NCBI RefSeq assembly: GCF_016213215.1
Contig: NZ_JACRAW010000079.1
Location: 32,600 to 96,599 of the forward strand
Length of the DNA: 64,000 nucleotides
Source: Bradyrhizobium sp.
GTDB lineage: Bacteria; Pseudomonadota; Alphaproteobacteria; Rhizobiales; Xanthobacteraceae
Reading direction: 5' to 3'
Positions 25,495-34,743 of this stretch are shown here, one piece after another; positions within the stretch are counted from its first letter, which is position 1, and every line of letters begins with the position of its first letter. Position numbers and translations under genes: made by a program. A model generated the notes under the pieces. It saw nothing but the letters and a program-made list of their open reading frames with translations. It had not been told where the DNA came from and ran no database searches.

Positions 25495-27747
25495 ATGTTT
25501 TCCCAAAGCCCAGCCGCAAAGCGGCGCCACATGCTTCTGCTTGCTTCCAGCCTTCTTGCCCCCGTCGTTTGCCTGGGCGCATCCGAGGCGAGTGCGCAGC
25601 AGGCTCAATCCGATCAACTTCCGCCGATCGAGGTCGTCAAGCCGGGCGACCAGAACCGGACCCGCGCCAGGGCCGTCGTCGACAACCAGACGACCGCGCG
25701 CCGCCCGGCACAGCAAGCTTCGCAAACAGCTGCCCCCCGCGGCACGCCGACCAACGCCGGCTCGGGCGCCGGCAATGTCCAGTCCAACGGCATCGTCGGC
25801 ACTGCGACCACCATCATTACTGCCACCGATATCGCGCATTCCCCGGGCCAGTCGCTTGCTGAAATCATAGCGGCGCAGACGCCGGGGGTGCAGCTGCAGT
25901 CGTTCTATGGCGGCTTCATCGGGGCCAAGACCAGCGTCGACCTGCGCGGCTTCGGCGCCTTTGCCACCGCGAATACGCTAGTGCTGATCAACGGCCGGCG
26001 CCTCAACGATATCGACCTGGCGCACGTAGACCTTTCCACCATTCCCCTCGACTCGATCGAGCGCATCGAGATCACCCGCGGCAATTCCGGCGCGGTGCTC
26101 TATGGCGACAACGCGGTGGGCGGCGTCATCAACATCATCACCAAGAACGGCGTGGGCGGCCCGCCGGCGAGCCTTCGCGTCGAGAGCGGCTTCGGCTCTT
26201 TCAATACCCGGCTCGGTTCGGTCTCGACCGCGATCAATTCGGGCCCGTGGTCGACCTCGTTCTATGGCAACGTGATCAAGAGCGACGGCTACCGCGACAA
26301 CAATCAATTGGTCCAGCGCAACGGCGTCGGCAATCTGAACTACACCTCGACCGACCTGACCGCCTTCCTGACGGTGACCGGTGACAATCAGGAGCTGCGA
26401 CTGCCGGGCGGCCGGCTGGTCGATCCTTCCATCGGTCTCGACCAGCTTGCGACCAACCGCAGGGGCGCCGCCACGCCGTTCGACTACGCCAACCAGCAGG
26501 GTGCCAGCGTAACCGCCGGCTTCACCAAGACCCTGATGAATGGCGTCGACCTGATCGTCGACGGCGGAGTGCGGCAGAAGAAGACGCAAAGCGCATTCTT
26601 CGGCCCGACGCCTTTTCCCAGCTTCGCCTCGACCTATAATGACGCGGACCTGCAGACCTGGTCGATTACGCCGCGCCTCAGCATCAAGAGCGCGCTGTTC
26701 GGTATGCCATCCTCGGTTCTGACCGGCGTCGACTATTACGACGCCACGTTCCACCAGAACCGCGGCGCCTATCAGGGCTTTGCGCCCTGGCACAAATACG
26801 ATCTCGCCCAGCAGACGATCGCCGGGTATTTCCAGCACACTCTCGGCGTGACGCCCACCACGGACTTGTCCTATGGCGCGCGCGTGCAAAATATCAACCT
26901 GTCCGCGCGCGATCGCTATGATGGAACGGCGCCATTCACCTCGCCGTTCTTCGATACCCAGGCGCTGCCACTCGACAGCAACGAGACGCAACATGCGCTG
27001 CACCTCGGCCTCGAGCACCGCTTGAACGATGTGTTCTCGGTGTTCGGCCGTACCGCCCGCGCCTTCCGCGCGCCCGACGTCGACGAACGCGTCGCCTCGG
27101 GACCCGCCTTTGACGCGTTCTTCAATCCTATCCCGCAGACCTTCAAGCTGAAGACCCAGACTTCGTACGACATCGAGGGCGGCTTCCGGATCAAGGCCGG
27201 CGCGCTGCAGACGCAGACCAGCTTCTACCTCATGGACCTTACCAACGAGATCCATTTCAACCCGGTCAGCTTTTTCAACACCAATCTCGACCCGACCCGT
27301 CGCTATGGCTCGGAAACCAGCATCAGCTATCGTTTCAGCGATACGCTGATGTTCCGCACGGGAATGGCCTATACGCGCGCGATCTTCCGCGAAGGCCCCT
27401 TCGCCGGCAAGGACGTGCCGCTCGTGTCGCGCTACACGGCCAATGCCGGCGTGACCTGGAATATCTGGCGGAATTATCTGGTGCTCGATGCCACCGCCCG
27501 GGTATGGACCACGCGCCGCATGGATAACGACCAGGCCGGCACGCAACGGGTGATCCCCGCCAGCGGTACCATCGACCTCAAGCTCTCCGGCGCCTACGAC
27601 CGCTTCTTCTGGTCGTTCAGCGTCAATAACGTGCTCAATGCGCTCTATTACGACTATGCAATTGCCAGCACCTTCACCGACGGCCGTTTCAGCGCCTATC
27701 CGCTGCCCGGCCGCACCTATCTGCTGAAAGCCGGCGCGACGTTCTGA
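25495..27747 (+). CDS. btuB: TonB-dependent vitamin B12-type outer-membrane receptor
   Basis: 750 aa. Signal peptide ends near SEASA-QQ; TonB-box-like LPPIEVVK follows. The plug domain covers about 95-220: SLAEIIAAQTPGVQLQSF, TLVLINGRRLND, IERIEITRGNSGAVLYGDNAVGGVINIITK. A 22-strand barrel ends with the terminal Phe of YLLKAGATF needed for barrel insertion. ATG 25495 is used; an earlier frame start at 25465 lacks a ribosome site. The riboswitch just upstream makes corrinoid uptake the likely role, in concert with btuCDF on the other strand. Confidence 0.92.
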   Translation: MFSQSPAAKRRHMLLLASSLLAPVVCLGASEASAQQAQSDQLPPIEVVKPGDQNRTRARAVVDNQTTARRPAQQASQTAAPRGTPTNAGSGAGNVQSNGIVGTATTIITATDIAHSPGQSLAEIIAAQTPGVQLQSFYGGFIGAKTSVDLRGFGAFATANTLVLINGRRLNDIDLAHVDLSTIPLDSIERIEITRGNSGAVLYGDNAVGGVINIITKNGVGGPPASLRVESGFGSFNTRLGSVSTAINSGPWSTSFYGNVIKSDGYRDNNQLVQRNGVGNLNYTSTDLTAFLTVTGDNQELRLPGGRLVDPSIGLDQLATNRRGAATPFDYANQQGASVTAGFTKTLMNGVDLIVDGGVRQKKTQSAFFGPTPFPSFASTYNDADLQTWSITPRLSIKSALFGMPSSVLTGVDYYDATFHQNRGAYQGFAPWHKYDLAQQTIAGYFQHTLGVTPTTDLSYGARVQNINLSARDRYDGTAPFTSPFFDTQALPLDSNETQHALHLGLEHRLNDVFSVFGRTARAFRAPDVDERVASGPAFDAFFNPIPQTFKLKTQTSYDIEGGFRIKAGALQTQTSFYLMDLTNEIHFNPVSFFNTNLDPTRRYGSETSISYRFSDTLMFRTGMAYTRAIFREGPFAGKDVPLVSRYTANAGVTWNIWRNYLVLDATARVWTTRRMDNDQAGTQRVIPASGTIDLKLSGAYDRFFWSFSVNNVLNALYYDYAIASTFTDGRFSAYPLPGRTYLLKAGATF

Positions 27748-27810
27748 AGGTCCGACTAAGTAGACGATCATTCCCAGGTCGCTTCGCTCACCCGGGCACG
27801 ACTATCAAAC

Positions 27811-27920
27811 CGTCATTCCGGGGCGACGCGCCAGCGTCGAACCCGGAATCCATTTCACCACGCACGATGCAGCCCGATGGATTCCGGGTCTGCGTGCTCT
27901 GCACGCATCCCGGAATGACG
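27811..27920. repeat. Palindromic repeat family D, copy 1
   Basis: CGTCATTCCGGGGCGACGCG at left and CGCATCCCGGAATGACG at right, with inner ACCCGGAATCCAT and ATGGATTCCGGGT pairing. It lies between the B12 receptor and an MFS gene on the same strand, in a 275-bp gap. Confidence 0.75.
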
Positions 27921-28022
27921 GCATTTGCGGCTTTGGCGTTAGCTGCCATGCGCCGGAATTCATGGACAAATAACCGGCCCCCCCGATAGTTTGCAGGCCC
28001 GACAGAGGGAAGCAGGACCCTG

Positions 28023-29231
28023 ATGGCCGAAGTTCTCACCGCACCGCAACGACAAAGGGCTGACTCCGGGCTGCGCACGCTGACCGCGATCTCCATTTCG
28101 CACTGGATCAGCCATTTCCACATGCTGGTGCTGCCGATGCTGTTTCCTTTCCTCAAGGAGCAGCTTGGCGTCGGCTATATCGAGCTCGGCTTCGCGCTGA
28201 CCGTCTTCGCCTTGGTCTCGGGCCTGACCCAGGCCCCGATGGGCTACCTCGTCGATCACGTCGGCGCGCGCACGATCCTGCTGATCGGCATCACCCTTGG
28301 CGGGCTCTCCCTCGTGATGCTCGGCCTGCATCTCAGCTACGCCTGGTTGATCGGCTGCGCCGTGCTGCTCGGACTTGCCAACAGCGTTTATCATCCGGCC
28401 GATTACGCGATCCTGTCGGCGCATATGGACGAAGCGCGAATGGGGCGCGCCTTCGCGGTCCACACCTTCGCCGGCTTCCTCGGCGGCGCGGTGGCGCCCG
28501 CCATTGTCGCCACCCTGGTCACCGCCATCGGCGGCTTAGGCGCGCTGATGGTTGCGGGCGCCGCCGGACCTGCCGTAGCGCTGCTGCTGATCATGATGGG
28601 CACCCCGGATGCTGGGGCGAAGCGCAAGGGCAAGAGCGAAGGCGCGCCGAAACAGAACATCATCACGCCGGCGCTGATCGTGCTCACGACCTTCTTCATG
28701 CTGCTCAGCCTGTCCAGCGCCGGGATCAGCAATTTCGGCGTGGTGGCGCTGATGAGCGGCTATGCCGCTTCGTTCTCCTCGGCCAACCTGGCGCTGACGG
28801 CCTTCCTTGCCGCCAGCGCAGTCGGCGTCCTCGCGGGCGGCTTCATTGCCGATCATATCGAGCGCCATGCCCAGCTCGCCGCCGGCTGCTTCGCCGTAAA
28901 TGCGCTCGTCGTGCTTTTGATTGCGACCATGACGCTGCCGTCCGCAATCCTGGTCGTCGCCATGGCGGCGGCGGGCTTCCTCGGCGGCGTCATCGCGCCG
29001 TCGCGCGACATGATGGTGCGGAACGCCGCCCCCAGCGGGGCGGCCGGTCGTGCCTTCGGCATCGTCTCGACCGGCTTCAACATCGGCGGCATCGTCAGTC
29101 CGCTGTTGTTCGGCTGGATCATGGACCAGAGCGCGCCGCGCTGGGTTTTCGGCGCTTCCGTCGTGTTCATGGTGCTGACGGTTTTGCTGACGTTCCTGAC
29201 CGACCGCCGTTCGAACGCCGCGCAATCGTAA
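28023..29231 (+). CDS. MFS transporter (Fsr-like branch)
   Basis: 402 aa, 12 membrane segments. TM1 is ISHWISHFHMLVLPMLFPFL and the loop 2-3 is DHVGARTILLIG, a layout like the fosmidomycin-resistance (Fsr) branch. C-terminal half: RDMMVRNAAPSGAAGRAFGIVSTGFNIGG. Substrate unknown; drug or metabolite export is plausible. It converges with the MFS gene ending at 29297. Confidence 0.85.
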   Translation: MAEVLTAPQRQRADSGLRTLTAISISHWISHFHMLVLPMLFPFLKEQLGVGYIELGFALTVFALVSGLTQAPMGYLVDHVGARTILLIGITLGGLSLVMLGLHLSYAWLIGCAVLLGLANSVYHPADYAILSAHMDEARMGRAFAVHTFAGFLGGAVAPAIVATLVTAIGGLGALMVAGAAGPAVALLLIMMGTPDAGAKRKGKSEGAPKQNIITPALIVLTTFFMLLSLSSAGISNFGVVALMSGYAASFSSANLALTAFLAASAVGVLAGGFIADHIERHAQLAAGCFAVNALVVLLIATMTLPSAILVVAMAAAGFLGGVIAPSRDMMVRNAAPSGAAGRAFGIVSTGFNIGGIVSPLLFGWIMDQSAPRWVFGASVVFMVLTVLLTFLTDRRSNAAQS

Positions 29232-29296
29232 TCAGGCCGCTGTCGCGCCAGCGACAATGGCCCGAGAGTTGCGTGCTCCCGCCTTCAAGGATGCAC

Positions 29297-30580
29297 TCAC
29301 GCAAATTGCGGCTGCGGCGCGGTGCGCATGAGCCGGGCGCGCTCGGTGTTGGGCCAGAGCAGGAGCAGCCCGAGCAGGCCGGATGCGACCATGATGACGG
29401 CATTGATGGTGAACCCGGTCATGTAGCCTTCCAGCAGCCCGCCCGCATGCTGGATCACGCTGCCCATCACCGACGGCGCGATGATGCCGGCAAGCGTGTA
29501 GATCGCACCATAGATCGAGATCACCGCGCCGCGCTGCGACACCGGCGTGAATTCGCTGAGCATCGGTGCGCAAACCACGTAAATGGCGCCGCAAAGGCCC
29601 GAGCCGACGACAAGAAAGGCGATCTGCAGGCCCGCGCCGTGGACGTAAGGAAGAGCCGCCAGAATCAGTCCGCCGATCACGAGCGGGACCGAACCGACGA
29701 TGCCGCGCGCCGTGCGCGTGGAAAAGCCGCGCCCCATCATCGATTGCGACAGCCATCCCGACAGCATCACGACGACCGCGCCGAATACCCAGGGCAGGAT
29801 CGAGATCCAGCCGGCATCCTTCTGCGAAAAACCGAGCCCCTTGACGATAAAGGGCGTGAACCAGGTCAGCCCCAGCGACAGCGCCCAATAGGCGCCGAAC
29901 GTTGCCAGGCAGCAGCCGATGAAGGTGCGCGAGGTCAGAAGCTGCAGGTAGGGAATTTTCGGCTCGGCGGCCGTCGACATCGCCGTCTCGACCAACGGAC
30001 CTTCCCTGCCGAGGAAGAGCCAGGCCACCACCCACAACAGGCCGACAACGCCGAGCGCGCCGAAAGCGTAGTGCCAGCTGTGATTGACGATCACCCAGTT
30101 GAGGGCAGGCACCGCCAGGATCACCCCGAAGGCGGAGCCCTGCGACACAACAGCGGTCGGCAGTGTGCGCTTCTCGTCGGGGAACCATTTGTAAATCGCA
30201 TGCAGCGCCACCGAAGCTGCCGGCCCCTCGCCGGCGCCCAGGATGATGCGGCAGACCAGGAGCGTGGTGAACCCGACCGTGCCCACCATCGGGAACTGCG
30301 ACACCGCCCAGATCAGGGCCAGCACCAGCAGCACCCAGCGCGTCTCGATCCTGTTGACGATGAAGCCGACCACGATGGCGGAGATCGAAAACAGGAGGAA
30401 GAATGAGGACCCGAGCAGGCCGAACTGCTCCGGCTCGAGCTTCAATTCCGTCATGATCGGCACGCCGGCAAGGCCGACGACGATCTTGTCGGCGAAGTTC
30501 ACCAGCATGAACAGGAACAGGAGAAAGGTGATCCTCCAGGCGCCCTTTGGCGTCTCCTTGGACGTCGGTCCTGCGTTCAT
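29297..30580 (-). CDS. MFS transporter (ACS/hydroxyphenylacetate-phthalate type)
   Basis: 427 aa, 12 membrane segments. TM1 FLLFLFMLVNFADKIVVGLAG followed by LGSSFFLLFSISAIVVGFIVNRIETRWVL fits the anion:cation symporter family that imports organic acids (phthalate, hydroxyphenylacetate, glucarate). TM4-5: GEGPAASVALHAIYKWFPDEKRTL. ATG 30580 is selected; the longer frame lacks a ribosome site. Divergent from the exported methyltransferase-like gene with a 251-bp gap holding no clear signal. Confidence 0.87.
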   Translation of the reverse strand: MNAGPTSKETPKGAWRITFLLFLFMLVNFADKIVVGLAGVPIMTELKLEPEQFGLLGSSFFLLFSISAIVVGFIVNRIETRWVLLVLALIWAVSQFPMVGTVGFTTLLVCRIILGAGEGPAASVALHAIYKWFPDEKRTLPTAVVSQGSAFGVILAVPALNWVIVNHSWHYAFGALGVVGLLWVVAWLFLGREGPLVETAMSTAAEPKIPYLQLLTSRTFIGCCLATFGAYWALSLGLTWFTPFIVKGLGFSQKDAGWISILPWVFGAVVVMLSGWLSQSMMGRGFSTRTARGIVGSVPLVIGGLILAALPYVHGAGLQIAFLVVGSGLCGAIYVVCAPMLSEFTPVSQRGAVISIYGAIYTLAGIIAPSVMGSVIQHAGGLLEGYMTGFTINAVIMVASGLLGLLLLWPNTERARLMRTAPQPQFA

Positions 30581-30831
30581 GAAGTCTCCCCCCGGTGTAT
30601 TCTTTTGCAGGCGCTTTTCATTATTCTCGCCCATCGCGAAGCTAGCCATGGCTTCGCCGGCAACGCAACCTGCCATTTTGGCCGGTGATGTGCGCTGCAA
30701 CGCGCTTGGATGCGCTTGACCGGTGCCCAGATGCATTGCAGCACGATCACGATCGTGTCGGCATGGCACTGAGGTCGTGATCTGGCTGGATGGCCTTGTT
30801 AGGTTGCCCAGACAAAGCCAGGGAGTTGTTG

Positions 30832-31590
30832 ATGAGAAAGCAGATGCACTACCGCGCCGCCGTCGCCGTGTTCATGTTTTCCATGCTTGCGGCAGGGGGC
30901 ATCACCGCACAGGAGACCAAGGCGCCGGATTATGAGGCGATCGTCGCGTCCCCCGACCGCAGCGACGCCGACCGGCAAACCGACCAACGCCGCAAGCCGG
31001 CGAAGATGCTGGCCTTTATCGGAGTCAAGAGCGGGATGAAAGTCCTGGATATGGAGGCCAACGCCGGCTACAGCACGGAGCTGCTGGCGCGTGCCGTCGG
31101 TCCCGGCGGCACGGTCTATGCGCAGGATACGGCCGGGATTATCGAACGGTTCGTGAAAGACAAATTCGATCTACGCGCACAGAAACCCGCGATGAAGAAC
31201 GTGGTGCACGTCATCAGGGATTTCGACGACCCGATCCCGCCGGATGTCAAAGGTCTCGACCTGATTACGTTCTTCTTTGCCTACCACGACGTGACTTACA
31301 TACCGGTCGACCGCGCCACGATGAACAAGAAGATGTTTGCGGCCTTGAGGCCCGGCGGCTTTCTGGTGATCGCCGATCATTCCGCAAAAACGGGTGATGG
31401 CACGACCGTTGCCAAGACCTTGCACCGCATCGAGGAGAGTGTCGTGCGGCAGGAGATGGAGAACGCCGGCTTCAAGCTCGTCGCGGAAGGCGACTTTCTG
31501 CGCAATCCCGACGACCCGCGCGAGGCGGTGGTGTTCCGTTCGTCGGTGCCGGTCGACCAATTTGTGTTGAAGTACCAGAAGCCGCTGTGA
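30832..31590 (+). CDS. Exported SAM-methyltransferase-like protein
   Basis: 252 aa with a signal peptide (residues 1-25, cleavage near TAQ-ETK), followed by a class I methyltransferase-like domain: GMKVLDMEANAGYSTELLARAVGPGGTVYAQD and LRPGGFLVIADHSA. Motif I is altered (EANAGY instead of GxGxG), as in the COG4798 group of predicted periplasmic methyltransferases. SAM is not expected in the periplasm, so enzymatic activity is doubtful or needs another cofactor. ATG 30832 follows CAGGGAG. It is 19 bp upstream of the LolD-like ATPase gene and may be co-transcribed with it. Confidence 0.8.
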   Translation: MRKQMHYRAAVAVFMFSMLAAGGITAQETKAPDYEAIVASPDRSDADRQTDQRRKPAKMLAFIGVKSGMKVLDMEANAGYSTELLARAVGPGGTVYAQDTAGIIERFVKDKFDLRAQKPAMKNVVHVIRDFDDPIPPDVKGLDLITFFFAYHDVTYIPVDRATMNKKMFAALRPGGFLVIADHSAKTGDGTTVAKTLHRIEESVVRQEMENAGFKLVAEGDFLRNPDDPREAVVFRSSVPVDQFVLKYQKPL

Positions 31591-31609
31591 TGACGCCACT
31601 ACGCGCGGC

Positions 31610-32284
31610 ATGGCAGAACGCAGTCCGATCGTGCTGAGCGTCCGCAATCTGACCAAGACCTATCGCTCTGCCGGCGAGCAGATCAGCGTCCTGCGCGGCG
31701 TCAATCTTACCGTCGCGCCTGGGGAGCGCGTGGCACTGACCGGCGAATCCGGCAGCGGCAAGAGCACACTGTTGCACCTGATCGCCGGGCTGGATGCGGC
31801 GGACGGTGGTGAAATCCGGCTCGGCGAGATCCTGATCTCGAAACTCTCCGATGCCGGGCGTGCAGCGCTCCGTCGCGACCGACTGGGCCTGGTGTTCCAG
31901 CAGTTCAACCTGGTGCCGAGTTTGAACGTCGAAGACAATCTCGCCTTTCAAGCGCGCATCGCGGGCCGCGTTGACGCCGCCTGGCAGGCCGAACTGATCG
32001 AGCGGTTGGGGCTCGCCGGCCTGCTCAAGCGTTATCCCGAGCAATTATCGGGCGGCCAGCAGCAGCGGGTTGCAATCGGCCGCGCGCTGGCAGCGAGGCC
32101 CGTGCTGCTGCTCGCCGATGAGCCGACCGGCAATCTGGACGAAGCGACGGCCGACGATTTTGTGGCACTGACCCGCGATCTCGTGGCGCGAACCGGCTGC
32201 AGCTTTCTGATGGTAACCCACAGCACGCGCCTTGCCGCGACGCTCGACCGCCACGTCACCTTGCATGCGGGGTTGATCAATTGA
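31610..32284 (+). CDS. LolD/MacB-type ABC ATPase (AttE-like)
   Basis: 224 aa. Walker A GESGSGKSTLL, Q-loop LVFQQFNLVPSLNVEDNL, signature LSGGQQQRVAIGRAL, Walker B VLLLADEPTGNLD. The LolD/MacB branch drives FtsX-type permeases for lipid, lipoprotein or mechanotransmission functions rather than classical import. The stop overlaps the next start (ATTGA), so it is coupled to the FtsX permease. Together with the following two genes the order matches the Agrobacterium attEFGH cluster. Confidence 0.9.
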   Translation: MAERSPIVLSVRNLTKTYRSAGEQISVLRGVNLTVAPGERVALTGESGSGKSTLLHLIAGLDAADGGEIRLGEILISKLSDAGRAALRRDRLGLVFQQFNLVPSLNVEDNLAFQARIAGRVDAAWQAELIERLGLAGLLKRYPEQLSGGQQQRVAIGRALAARPVLLLADEPTGNLDEATADDFVALTRDLVARTGCSFLMVTHSTRLAATLDRHVTLHAGLIN

Positions 32285-34743
32285 AGCGCGCCATCTTCAT
32301 TCTTGCGGTTCTGCTCAGCCATTGGCGTCGGCACCCGATGCAGCTTGCGACGCTGCTGATCGGATTGATCTCCGCGACCGCGCTGTGGAGCGGCGTGCAG
32401 GCGATCAACCAGCAGGCGCGCAATGCCTATGACAGGGCCGCGGCCACCTTCGGCGGCACGCGCACGGCGGTGCTGGTCGACCGCAATGGCGCGACGTTCT
32501 CGCAAAGCATCTTCGTCAACCTGCGCCGTGCCGGCTGGCCGGTCTCGCCGGTGCTGGAAGGGCGCGTGCAGGTCGGCGGCCGGTCGTTTCGCCTCCTGGG
32601 CGTGGAACCGGTGACGCTGCCGCCGCAGGTCGGCAACGCGCCAAGTATCGTGCGCGGCGCGCTGCAATCCTTCATCACGCCGCCGGGCGAAACGCTGGTC
32701 GCACGAGAGACGCTCTCCGATCTGCACCTTGCGGAAGGCACTTCCCCGCTCACCAGCAACGGCACACCGCTGCCGCCCTTGCGTGTCCAGCCCGAGCTCG
32801 TGCCGGACGTGCTGGTGGTCGATATCGGCATTGCGCAGCACATCCTCAACAAGGCCGGCGAACTCTCGCATCTTCTGGTCGGCAAGGCTCAAGGGAAGCC
32901 GGCGCCGCTCGAAAGCGTGGTCGGCGACAAGCTTCGCCTGGTGCAGCCGAATGCCGAGACCGAGCTGGACCGGCTCACCGACAGCTTTCACCTCAACCTC
33001 ACCGCGTTCGGCTTGCTGTCCTTCTTCGTCGGCCTGTTCATCGTCAATTCCGCGATCGGGCTCGCCTTCGAGCAACGCCTGCCGATGCTGCGCACCTTGC
33101 GCGCCTGCGGCGCCTCGGCGCGCCTGCTCAACACCGTGCTCGTGATCGAGCTGGTTACGCTCGCGCTTGTCGCCGGGGTCGCCGGGCTGGTGTGCGGCTA
33201 TTTCATCGCGGCAAGCCTGCTGCCCGACGTCGCCGCTTCCTTGCGCGGACTTTACGGCGCGCAAATCCCCGGCCAGCTGGTGCTGCGAGCCGAATGGTGG
33301 TTCGCCGGCATCGCCATCAGCGTGCTCGGCGCGCTGGCCGCCGCCGCCACCAGCCTCGTCAAGGCGCTCCGCCTGCCGGTGCTTGCGGCCGCGCAAGCCT
33401 ATGCCTGGCACGAGGCGCAGCAACGCTGGCTCATCTTTCAAGGCGCTGTCGCGCTCGCCGTGTTCGGCGTCGCGCTTGCGCTCCTCGTCTACGGCAATTC
33501 ACTGATCGCGGGATTCGGACTGCTCGCCACCCTGATGCTAGGCGCCGCGCTGATCCTGCCCGCGATCCTCGAGATTATCCTCAAGCTCGGCCAACGCACG
33601 GCAAGGCGCCCGCTCGCGGCCTGGTTCTGGGCCGACAGCCGCCAGCAGCTTTCCGGCCTGTCGCTCGCCCTGATGGCGCTGTTGCTCGCGCTTGCCGTCA
33701 ATGTCGGCGTCTCCACCATGGTCGAAACCTTCAGCCGCACTTTCGTGACCTGGCTGAACGGACGCCTATCGGCGGACGTCTACATCAGCGCCTCGGATAA
33801 TGCGCAGGCCATCGCCATCCGGAACTGGCTGCGGCAGCGACCTGAAGTGCTGGCGATCCTCGCCGGCGCACGCGCCGAGACGCATGTCGCGAACCAGCCA
33901 ATCGAGCTCCTCGGATTGCCTGACCACCCGCTCTACCGTGAACGCTGGCCGCTGCTGCAATCGGCGCCGGACGCCTGGAAGAGACTCCTGCCGGGAGAAG
34001 CCGCCTTCATCAGCGAGCAGTTGAGCCGACGGCTCAACCTCGGCGTCGGGGACAGGATCGCGATCCCGGCGCCCGGTGGCGACTGGACGCTCGACATTGC
34101 CGGGATCTATGCCGATTACGGCAACCCGAAGGGCCAGCTTGCCGTCAACATCGCGGCGCTGATCCGCCGCTTTCCCGATACGCCGCAGACGCGGCTGGGC
34201 CTCATCGTCGCGCCCGATCAGGTCCCGCCCTTGATCGCTGCGCTGCGGCAGCAGTTCGGACTGGACGACCGCAGCGTGGCCGACCAGGCAAGGGTGAAAG
34301 CCGAGTCGCTGCGCATCTTCAATCGCACCTTCGCTGTCACCGCCGCGCTCAACACGTTCACGCTGGCGGTGGCCGGCATCGCGCTGCTTACCAGCCTGCT
34401 AACACTTGCCAATTCCCGCCTGCCGCAGCTTGCGCCGCTGTGGGCGATCGGCGTCACCCGGCCGCGCCTTGCCGCGATCGAACTGTTGAAGACGGTGTCG
34501 GTCGCCCTGCTCACGGCGCTGCTCGCGCTACCGCTCGGGCTCTTGGTGGCGTGGTGCCTGGTCGCGATCGTGAACGTGAAGGCATTTGGCTGGCGTCTGC
34601 CGTTCCATGTCTTCCCGCTGCAACTCTTTGAGTTGCTCGTGGTGGCGATGGCGGCGTCGCTGGTTGCCGCGCTGCTTCCCGTCGTGCGGCTTGCCCGCAT
34701 GCAGCCGGCCAACCTGGTCAGGATCTTCGCCAATGAGCGGTGA
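32281..34743 (+). CDS. Large FtsX-family ABC permease (AttFG-like)
   Basis: 820 aa. TM1 is near the N-terminus, then a long periplasmic domain at about 50-240, a first FtsX TM bundle (FGLLSFFVGLFIVNSAIGLAFEQRLPMLRTLRACGAS), a second cluster of TM segments at about 385-485, another periplasmic domain and a last FtsX bundle near 685-815. TTG start overlapping the ATPase stop. Duplicated FtsX domains suggest one chain serving as both halves. It ends 11 nt inside the next gene. Probably moves a lipophilic compound or transmits force to the periplasm. Confidence 0.87.
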   Translation: MKRAIFILAVLLSHWRRHPMQLATLLIGLISATALWSGVQAINQQARNAYDRAAATFGGTRTAVLVDRNGATFSQSIFVNLRRAGWPVSPVLEGRVQVGGRSFRLLGVEPVTLPPQVGNAPSIVRGALQSFITPPGETLVARETLSDLHLAEGTSPLTSNGTPLPPLRVQPELVPDVLVVDIGIAQHILNKAGELSHLLVGKAQGKPAPLESVVGDKLRLVQPNAETELDRLTDSFHLNLTAFGLLSFFVGLFIVNSAIGLAFEQRLPMLRTLRACGASARLLNTVLVIELVTLALVAGVAGLVCGYFIAASLLPDVAASLRGLYGAQIPGQLVLRAEWWFAGIAISVLGALAAAATSLVKALRLPVLAAAQAYAWHEAQQRWLIFQGAVALAVFGVALALLVYGNSLIAGFGLLATLMLGAALILPAILEIILKLGQRTARRPLAAWFWADSRQQLSGLSLALMALLLALAVNVGVSTMVETFSRTFVTWLNGRLSADVYISASDNAQAIAIRNWLRQRPEVLAILAGARAETHVANQPIELLGLPDHPLYRERWPLLQSAPDAWKRLLPGEAAFISEQLSRRLNLGVGDRIAIPAPGGDWTLDIAGIYADYGNPKGQLAVNIAALIRRFPDTPQTRLGLIVAPDQVPPLIAALRQQFGLDDRSVADQARVKAESLRIFNRTFAVTAALNTFTLAVAGIALLTSLLTLANSRLPQLAPLWAIGVTRPRLAAIELLKTVSVALLTALLALPLGLLVAWCLVAIVNVKAFGWRLPFHVFPLQLFELLVVAMAASLVAALLPVVRLARMQPANLVRIFANER

